Assembly: GCA_900556535.1 (NCBI GenBank)
Contig: USPI01000021.1
Location: forward strand, 1-12,824
Reading direction: 5' to 3'
Origin: an uncultured Eubacteriales bacterium
Lineage (GTDB): Bacteria; Bacillota; Clostridia; Oscillospirales; Oscillospiraceae
DNA: 12,824 nt
A program made the translations under genes and the position numbers. Positions 8,088 to 12,824 of this stretch are shown piece after piece; within the stretch, counting starts at the first letter, position 1; the number at the start of each line of letters is the position of its first letter. Below the pieces are notes generated by a model, which had not been told where the DNA came from, searched no databases, and saw nothing but the letters and a program-made list of their open reading frames with translations.

Positions 8088-8804
8088 ATGACCAGACTAT
8101 GGGAGGGCGGGCCGAGCTTTGAGCAGTCGGAGCATTTCCGACTGGGCACTGACTCGGTGCTGCTTGCTGATTTTGTTAACACAAGCTCGCGCACGCGCGG
8201 GATCGACTTGGGCTGCGGGAGCGGGATATTGCCGCTGCTGCTGTGTACGCGCGCGCCGCGCCTGCACATGACGGGGCTTGAAATCAACCCCGACGCGGTG
8301 CTCATCGCGCAAAAAAACATGAAGGAAAACGCGCTGGACGACCGCGCTGACATCGTTTTGGGCGATATTCGCCGCAGCCGCGAGCTGTTTAAAAGCGGTC
8401 AGTTTGACCTCGTCGTGTCCAACCCGCCGTATTTTGCCGCGGGCAGCGGAAGGCTCAGCCCCGACAGCGCCCGAGCCGCGGCGCGAGGAGAGGTGCTGTG
8501 CACGCTTGAGGACATTTGCCGCGCGGCGTCGTATCTGTGCCGCACGGGCGGTGCGTTTTGCCTTGTCCATCGCGCCGAGCGGCTTGCCGACGCGGTGTGC
8601 CTGCTGCGCGAAACGGGCTTTGAGCTCAAGCGCCTGCGCACGGTCTCGCACTCGCAGGAGAAGGCTCCGTCGCTTGTTCTGATGGAGGCGCGGCGCGGTG
8701 CGGCTGCGGGGCTTGAGATAATGCCGCCGCTTGTCATGACCGCCCCCGACGGCGGCGAGAGCGGCGAGATAAAACGAATTTACCACAGGGAGAACGAAAA
8801 ATGA
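8088..8804 (+). CDS. trmN6: tRNA1(Val) adenine-37 N6-methyltransferase-like protein
   Basis: This 238-aa protein is an S-adenosylmethionine-dependent methyltransferase of the YfiC/TrmN6 (Bacillus YabB) group. In E. coli the group methylates A37 of tRNA1(Val). FRLGTDSVLLADF (residues 17-29) matches the characteristic family opening. Motif I is DLGCGSG (40-46), the acidic loop is LEINPDA (64-70), and the catalytic NPPY is at 112-115, typical of amino-methyltransferases acting on adenine. ATG 8088 gives the normal family N-terminus but has no well-placed ribosome binding site. rsmI overlaps its stop codon, as expected since yabB-type genes often neighbour rsmI; the small yazA gene found between them in Bacillus is absent. 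The tRNA target here is inferred. Confidence 0.85.
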   Translation: MTRLWEGGPSFEQSEHFRLGTDSVLLADFVNTSSRTRGIDLGCGSGILPLLLCTRAPRLHMTGLEINPDAVLIAQKNMKENALDDRADIVLGDIRRSRELFKSGQFDLVVSNPPYFAAGSGRLSPDSARAAARGEVLCTLEDICRAASYLCRTGGAFCLVHRAERLADAVCLLRETGFELKRLRTVSHSQEKAPSLVLMEARRGAAAGLEIMPPLVMTAPDGGESGEIKRIYHRENEK

Positions 8805-9622
8805 GCGGAAAACTCCACCTCGTCGGCACGCCCATCGGCAACCTCGGCGACTTTTCACCGCGCGCACTTGAGGCGCTGCGCGGCGCCGATTTCATCGCCG
8901 CCGAGGACACTCGCGTGACGATGAAGCTGCTGAATCATTTCGAGATAAAAAAGCCGCTCGTGAGCTATTACGAGCACAATAAATATGCCTCCGGCGCGAA
9001 GATACTCGATCGCATTCTGGCGGGCGAGAGCTGTGCGCTCGTGACCGATGCGGGAATGCCCGCGATATCCGACCCCGGCGAGGAGCTCGTCAGGCTGTGC
9101 GCTCAGGCGGGCGTCGAGGTGCTCGTCGTGCCCGGTCCTGCGGCGCTCGTTTCGGCGGTCGCGCTCTCGGCGCTGCCGTCGGGCAGATTCTGCTTCGAGG
9201 GCTTTCTTTCGACCGCGAACAAAAGCCGCCGCGAGCATCTTGAGAGCCTTGCCGACGAAAGGCGCACGATGGTGTTCTACGAGGCGCCGCACAAGCTGCT
9301 GCGCACGCTTGAGGACATGAAAAGCACCTTCGGCGCGGACAGACGCATAACGCTGTGCAGGGAGCTGACGAAAATTCACGAGCAGACCCTGCGCACCACG
9401 CTCGGCGGCGCCGTTGAGCACTTCACCGCAACGCCGCCCAAGGGCGAATTTGTCCTCGTCATCGAGGGCGCACCGGAGCGCGAAGCGGAATTCACCGCGC
9501 AGGACGCGCTTGCGCTTGTCGAAAAATACCGCGGCGAGGGACTTTCCCGCAAGGCCGCGTGCAAAAAGGCCTCCGCCGACACCGGCTTTTCCGCAAACGA
9601 GCTGTACTCGATGTCGCTGTGA
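8801..9622 (+). CDS. rsmI: 16S rRNA C1402 2'-O-ribose methyltransferase
   Basis: RsmI (273 aa) methylates the 2'-hydroxyl of C1402 in the 30S decoding centre, using S-adenosylmethionine. It has the tetrapyrrole-methylase-type fold with the expected motifs: HLVGTPIGNLGD (6-17), AAEDTR (33-38), TDAGMPAISDPG (82-93) and VVPGPAA (109-115). Then come FEGFL (about 132-136) and the FYEAPHKL motif. The C-terminal domain has the usual GLSRKAACKKAS helix. Length is normal. ATG 8801 overlaps the upstream stop as ATGA, and AGGGAG (8787-8792) is at good spacing, so the two modification genes are translationally coupled. Confidence 0.96.
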   Translation: MSGKLHLVGTPIGNLGDFSPRALEALRGADFIAAEDTRVTMKLLNHFEIKKPLVSYYEHNKYASGAKILDRILAGESCALVTDAGMPAISDPGEELVRLCAQAGVEVLVVPGPAALVSAVALSALPSGRFCFEGFLSTANKSRREHLESLADERRTMVFYEAPHKLLRTLEDMKSTFGADRRITLCRELTKIHEQTLRTTLGGAVEHFTATPPKGEFVLVIEGAPEREAEFTAQDALALVEKYRGEGLSRKAACKKASADTGFSANELYSMSL

Positions 9623-9656
9623 GATAGATCCGAGATTTAATTGGGAAGTGAACGGC

Positions 9657-10562
9657 ATGACAGAATATACCCTGACCCCGGCGGGAGCGCTGACCCCGGC
9701 AAAGCCCGGCGAGCAGCCGTTTTTCGTCACGATGACAACGGCGGAGTTCCGCGAGAGAAAGAGCGAGTTTTCGTTTCATAAGGAGATGCTGCACAGCCTC
9801 GGCTCCATCCGCTACTGCAAGGCGGAGCTGTACAAGGACTGCATCATCGGCACCCTGCGCATACCGCGCAAGGAAACGCAGCGCACGCCGGAGCTGAGCT
9901 TCGGCTTTTGCCTGACGAAAAATACGCTCTATATCATGGAGGACAGCGGCGACTTCAAGGCGCTGGCGAGCCACTGCCTGAAGCATCAGTTCGCGCTTGA
10001 GCGCCCCTCGCAGCTCCTGCTCGGCATCCTCGAATGGCTCACGGAAAACGACGTGCCGTATATGTCGCACATCGAGACCGAGCTTGAGCGCATGGAGGAC
10101 GAGCTCTCCGGCAGCATAAGCGACGATTTCTTCCGCCGCCTGACGCGCCATCGGCAAAAGCTCTCGGAGCTCGGTTCATACTACGGGCAGCTGTCGGATA
10201 TCGGCGAAAGGCTCTCGGACGAGCTGTGCACCCCGATAGTTCACGACACCGCCGCGTGGGAGAAATTCGCGCGCCGAGTCGAGCGGCTGGGCGATCACGC
10301 CTCGCTCGTTTCCGAAAGCGCCCTGCAGCTTCGTGAGCTGTATCGCGCCGAGCAGGACTCGCGCCAAAACCGCATCATGGGCGTGCTGACCGTCGTGACG
10401 ACGCTGTTTCTGCCGCTTACGCTGCTCACGGGCTGGTATGGCATGAACTTTAAAAATATGCCCGAGCTTTCGTGGCGCTGCGGCTACGCAGCGGTCATCG
10501 CCGTTGCGATAGTCATCGTCGTCGCCGAAATTCTGTGGATAAAGAAAAAGTTCCGAAAATGA
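9657..10562 (+). CDS. corA: CorA-family magnesium/cobalt transporter
   Basis: CorA proteins form pentameric membrane channels that admit Mg2+ (and Co2+). This 301-aa protein has a large cytoplasmic N-terminal domain with a long helical stretch (about 115-240). Two membrane helices follow (about 241-259 and 276-295), separated by the signature YGMNF (261-265) and the short outer loop KNMPEL. The C-terminus KKKFRK lies in the cytoplasm. Family membership is firm; the cation transported is inferred from the GMN filter. ATG 9657 is preceded by GGGAAG (9643-9648); the frame extends upstream to 9414, but only as a shadow inside rsmI. The gap to rsmI is 34 bp, so co-transcription is likely. The C-terminal end is followed at once by a terminator. 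Confidence 0.92.
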   Translation: MTEYTLTPAGALTPAKPGEQPFFVTMTTAEFRERKSEFSFHKEMLHSLGSIRYCKAELYKDCIIGTLRIPRKETQRTPELSFGFCLTKNTLYIMEDSGDFKALASHCLKHQFALERPSQLLLGILEWLTENDVPYMSHIETELERMEDELSGSISDDFFRRLTRHRQKLSELGSYYGQLSDIGERLSDELCTPIVHDTAAWEKFARRVERLGDHASLVSESALQLRELYRAEQDSRQNRIMGVLTVVTTLFLPLTLLTGWYGMNFKNMPELSWRCGYAAVIAVAIVIVVAEILWIKKKFRK

Positions 10563-10566
10563 GCAT

Positions 10567-10601
10567 AAAAGCCCCCGAAGCACTGCACTTCGGGGGCTTT
10601 T
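10567..10601. terminator. Bidirectional intrinsic terminator between corA and rluD
   Basis: AAAAGCCCCCGAAG (10567-10580) pairs perfectly with CTTCGGGGGCTTTT (10588-10601) around a 7-base loop. T-runs on both strands allow termination of the plus-strand trmN6-rsmI-corA transcript and the minus-strand lspA-rluD transcript. It sits four bases after the corA stop and two bases beyond the rluD stop. Confidence 0.95.
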
Positions 10602-10603
10602 CG

Positions 10604-11524
10604 TTATAATATCTTCTTGAGAATGTCGGTGAAATATTCGGGCAGCTCGGACGAAACGACGATTTTTTCGCCGCTGCGCGGGTGGATGAACTTGAGCCTG
10701 CGCGCGTGCAGGCACTGTCCCGTCAGCCCTTTGTCGGGCGCGGGCGCGCCGTAGACGAAGTCGCCCAGGAGCGGGTGACCGATGTGCGCCATGTGCACGC
10801 GGATCTGGTGGGTGCGTCCCGTTTCGAGGCGGCAGCGAACGTGCGTGTAGCCGCGAGCGCGCTCTATGACCTCCCAGTGCGTGACGGCGCTGCGCGAATT
10901 TTTCTGCGTGACCGCCATTTTTTTGCGGTCGGTCGGGTGGCGCCCGATGGGGGCGTTTACCGTGCCGCTGTCCTCGCGGAAGCCGCCGCGCACGATGGCC
11001 TCGTATTCGCGCGAAAGGCTGCGGTCGGACAGCTGCGCGGACAGTGCAAGGTGCGCAAAGTCGTTCTTGGCAACGATGAGCAGCCCCGAGGTGTCCTTGT
11101 CGATGCGGTGCACGATACCGGGGCGCTTCTCGCCGCCTATGCCGGAGAGCGAATCGCCGCAGTGGAACATGAGCGCGTTGACGAGCGTGCCGTCGGGGTG
11201 ACCGGGTGCGGGATGCACGACCATGCCGCGCGCCTTGTTCACGACGAGCAGGTCGTCGTCCTCGTAGGCGATATCCAGCGGGATATCCTGCGGCAAAAGC
11301 TCGCCGTCGGAGGGCTCGGGCAGCACGACGCATATTTCGTCCCCCGCGCTGCAACGGTAGTTTTTCTTCACGGGCCTCGCGCCGACCGTCACCGCGCCGC
11401 AGTCTATGAGCCGTGCGCAGGCGCTGCGCGTGAGCTCGGGCACATTTTGAGCAAGGAGAGCGTCGATACGCTCGCCGCTCTCCTGTGCCGTCAGATATAT
11501 GATGTTGTCGTCAAAACCGTCCAT
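10604..11524 (-). CDS. rluD: RluD/YlyB-type rRNA pseudouridine synthase
   Basis: This 306-aa protein belongs to the RluA/RluD family, which isomerises uridine to pseudouridine in 23S rRNA. An S4-type RNA-binding domain covers about residues 15-75 (GERIDALLAQ...SACARLIDCGAVTVG). The catalytic motif HRIDKDTSG (139-147) holds the nucleophile Asp142. Other family motifs are VVNKARGMVVHPAPGH (94-109), LETGRTHQIRVH and HPLLGD. Length and S4 domain fit RluD or Bacillus YlyB better than RluA; the exact target uridines cannot be read from sequence. Its ATG overlaps the lspA stop by one base (TAATG), so translation is coupled. lspA followed by a pseudouridine synthase gene is a common Firmicutes arrangement. 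Confidence 0.94.
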   Translation of the reverse strand: MDGFDDNIIYLTAQESGERIDALLAQNVPELTRSACARLIDCGAVTVGARPVKKNYRCSAGDEICVVLPEPSDGELLPQDIPLDIAYEDDDLLVVNKARGMVVHPAPGHPDGTLVNALMFHCGDSLSGIGGEKRPGIVHRIDKDTSGLLIVAKNDFAHLALSAQLSDRSLSREYEAIVRGGFREDSGTVNAPIGRHPTDRKKMAVTQKNSRSAVTHWEVIERARGYTHVRCRLETGRTHQIRVHMAHIGHPLLGDFVYGAPAPDKGLTGQCLHARRLKFIHPRSGEKIVVSSELPEYFTDILKKIL

Positions 11525-12351
11525 TAAAGATCCTTAAATTCCGCAATGATGGAGTCAACGTCGAATTCGTCGAGGCCGATGCCGGCGAGGAAATCGTCCT
11601 GCGCGGGCTTTGCCTTGACCGGGCTCGCGGGCTCTGCCTTCGCCTTGGGGCGGGGCTTGACCGCCATGGGCGCGGGGTTGCTGCGCGTCGCGGGACCGAA
11701 ATCGTCCCAGAACGAGTCGACGGCGCTGCGCGTTTTTTCGGGCTCGGCGGTGATGCGCTCGGAGGCCTCGGACTGCTCCTTCGCGGCCGTGCTGATGCCG
11801 AAAATGTCGGCGAAATCGTCCACAGGCTCGTCTGCGGGCTCGGGCGTCTTGGCTTTCTTGGACTTCTTTGCGGGCTTCGTCTCCGCCTCGTCGTCATACG
11901 ATCTTGAGCCGAAGAAAACGTAGATAACGAACATCAGGCACGACACGACGAGCACCGCGTCGGCGATGTTGAACACCGCGAAGTTCACGAAATCGAGCTT
12001 GAACATATCCACAACGTAGCCGAGGAAGACGCGGTCGATGCAGTTGCCGAGCGCGCCCGTGAGAAACAGCACCTCGCACCACACGGCAAAGGGCGAATCG
12101 AACACGCGCTTGACGAGCAGGAGCGCGATCGCGATAACGAACACCGCGGTTATCGCAAGGAAGATCCAGCGTGCATATGAAACGTTGTCGAGCAGACCGA
12201 AGGCGGCGCCCGAGTTGTGAATGTTCACGAGCTTCACCACGCCCGGAATGAGCTCGTGCGAGCCCGTCGAGAGCGTGATATTGACCGTGACCCAATACTT
12301 AAGCCACTGATCCGCGATGAGGATCAGGATGGCGACTATGGCAAAAAGCAT
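11524..12351 (-). CDS. lspA: Lipoprotein signal peptidase with a long C-terminal tail
   Basis: LspA (signal peptidase II) cuts the signal peptide from lipid-modified prolipoproteins in the membrane. Residues 1-150 are a standard four-helix LspA: AILILIADQWLKYWV (7-21), NSGAAFGLL (46-54), GALGNCIDR (99-107) with catalytic Asp106, and FNIADA (127-132) with catalytic Asp131. The last membrane helix ends near FFGSR (150). A tail of about 125 residues, rich in Asp, Glu, Ala, Pro and Lys, then follows; most family members stop at 150-170. It carries three VD(D/S)(F/I)xxxF motifs: 177-184, 211-218 and 265-272. ATG is at 12351; the nearest ribosome binding site, AAAGGA, lies about 12 bases upstream, rather far. 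Confidence 0.95.
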   Translation of the reverse strand: MLFAIVAILILIADQWLKYWVTVNITLSTGSHELIPGVVKLVNIHNSGAAFGLLDNVSYARWIFLAITAVFVIAIALLLVKRVFDSPFAVWCEVLFLTGALGNCIDRVFLGYVVDMFKLDFVNFAVFNIADAVLVVSCLMFVIYVFFGSRSYDDEAETKPAKKSKKAKTPEPADEPVDDFADIFGISTAAKEQSEASERITAEPEKTRSAVDSFWDDFGPATRSNPAPMAVKPRPKAKAEPASPVKAKPAQDDFLAGIGLDEFDVDSIIAEFKDL

Positions 12352-12391
12352 ATGATCTTCGAGTCCTTTCGGAGATTTTAAATCACCTTAT

Positions 12392-12420
12392 ATAATGCAC
12401 CAAAAATGCGATTTAGTCAA
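12392..12420 (-). promoter_or_regulatory. Promoter of lspA-rluD
   Basis: Read on the minus strand, TTGACT (12415-12420) is followed after 17 bases by CATTAT (12392-12397), a good sigma-A promoter. It would start transcription near 12385, about 34 bases before the lspA start codon. Confidence 0.7.
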
Positions 12421-12492
12421 GCGTTGAGCGCACCCGCGCCGCCGCAAAGCGCGCAAAAGGCTTGGAAAATCGCCCGCGCGAAGAAAAAACAC

Positions 12493-12521
12493 TTGATTTT
12501 TGCGCCGAGTTTAGGTAAAAT
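12493..12521 (+). promoter_or_regulatory. Promoter for the tRNA-Ser region
   Basis: TTGATT (12493-12498) and TAAAAT (12516-12521) are spaced by 17 bases. The start would be near 12528, upstream of the tRNA-like sequence and of tRNA-Ser. It diverges from the lspA promoter, with about 70 bases between the two -35 boxes. Confidence 0.6.
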
Positions 12522-12578
12522 AATATGGCTCATGTGCAGCGGCGGGAAGCAAGCTGCGCAAACGGGCGAAACAAATTC

Positions 12579-12666
12579 GGAGCGGTATCGAAGTGGTTAT
12601 AACGGCCCTGACTCGAAATTTCGGCGGAATCTGTGAATTTCGTCCCCTCGAAAACTCCTGCTAATT
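12579..12666 (+). pseudogene. Degenerate tRNA-Ser-like sequence
   Basis: The 5' part looks like a class II tRNA: acceptor-like GGAGCGG, then TA, a D-arm with AAGTGGTTATAAC, and a loop CTCGAAA (12612-12618) with anticodon CGA. About 30 bases later CTCGAAA (12647-12653) falls where the T-loop is expected, giving a total of about 88 bases, right for tRNA-Ser. However, the anticodon stem (CCTGA with TTTCG) has mismatches, the T-stem does not pair, and no CCGCTCC closes the acceptor. It is probably a decayed tRNA-Ser(CGA), possibly a chance or paralogous resemblance. Confidence 0.4.
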
Positions 12667-12762
12667 CCGGGTTTTCAAAATTCCAAATCGAATACTTTTA
12701 TGTTTTCTCTCCTGCTTTTCTCTCCAAAAGATTTTGCGAGTTAAAAACAGGCGGAAATATAC

Positions 12763-12824
12763 GGAGATGTACCCAAGCGGTTGAAGGGTCCGCACTCGAA
12801 ATGCGGTAGGTCGGCTCAAACCGA
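12763..12824 (+). tRNA. tRNA-Ser(CGA), cut by the window end
   Basis: The acceptor strand is GGAGATG. The D-arm pairs CCC with GGG around AAGCGGTTGAA. The anticodon arm CCGCA-CTCGAAA-TGCGG is perfect, with anticodon CGA at 12797-12799. The window ends inside a long variable arm (GGTCGG, CTCAAA, CCGA), as expected for a serine tRNA. The T-arm and 3' acceptor strand lie beyond the window. Confidence 0.93.

Noticed and set aside
10176..11354. 392-codon minus-strand frame spanning the end of corA and most of rluD
   Set aside because: Arg/Ala/His-rich product with no domain; it runs across the corA-rluD terminator and is out of frame with the real rluD.
12371..12390. P-element remnant in the lspA leader (TTTAAATCACCT matches the P centre)
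   Set aside because: Only about 12 A/T-rich bases match and no adjoining arm is present; probably chance.
12406..12636. Plus-strand frame of 76 codons near the right end
   Set aside because: It crosses the promoter and the tRNA-like sequence, has no ribosome binding site and no recognisable product.

Overview
The window looks like chromosome from a fairly GC-rich Gram-positive bacterium of the class Clostridia, probably close to Oscillospiraceae; this placement is inferred from gene order and protein features. Support comes from the rpsF-ssb-rpsR cluster with a Cys/His (zinc-type) S18, dnaG directly followed by a SigA-type rpoD with dgt upstream, the trmN6-rsmI pair, the lspA-rluD pair, and strong AGGAGG-type ribosome binding sites. 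Every protein gene is a housekeeping gene. I see no transposase, integrase, phage, CRISPR, toxin-antitoxin or defence gene.

Layout: 1-200 is intergenic repeat. 223-1398 is the rpsF-ssb-rpsR operon with a sigma-A promoter, a candidate S6:S18 leader and an intrinsic terminator; a second terminator follows at 1495-1536. 1537-2235 is a repeat mosaic. 2338-3342 is dgt. 3365-4118 is a second mosaic. 4146-7141 is dnaG-rpoD with a 5-bp gap. 7142-8081 is a third mosaic. 8088-10562 is trmN6-rsmI-corA, the first two overlapping. A bidirectional terminator at 10567-10601 is shared with the minus-strand lspA-rluD operon (12351 down to 10604). The last 400 bases hold divergent promoters, a tRNA-Ser-like degenerate sequence and the first 62 bases of a tRNA-Ser(CGA).

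The genes cover translation (S6, S18, rRNA and tRNA modification by RsmI, RluD and TrmN6, tRNA-Ser), replication (SSB, primase, dNTP hydrolase), transcription (primary sigma), lipoprotein maturation (LspA) and Mg2+ uptake (CorA).

The unusual part is the intergenic DNA. About a fifth of the window is a mosaic of short, partly palindromic repeat modules that recur in a consistent order in both orientations. They fill inter-operon gaps and are absent from coding sequence and from gaps inside operons. One module (about 136 bp, MITE-like) carries small hairpins whose stems change between copies while keeping their pairing, which suggests a selected folded form. A composite of about 360 bp occurs as inverted copies flanking dgt-dnaG-rpoD. 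This repeat system is the best candidate here for something poorly described.
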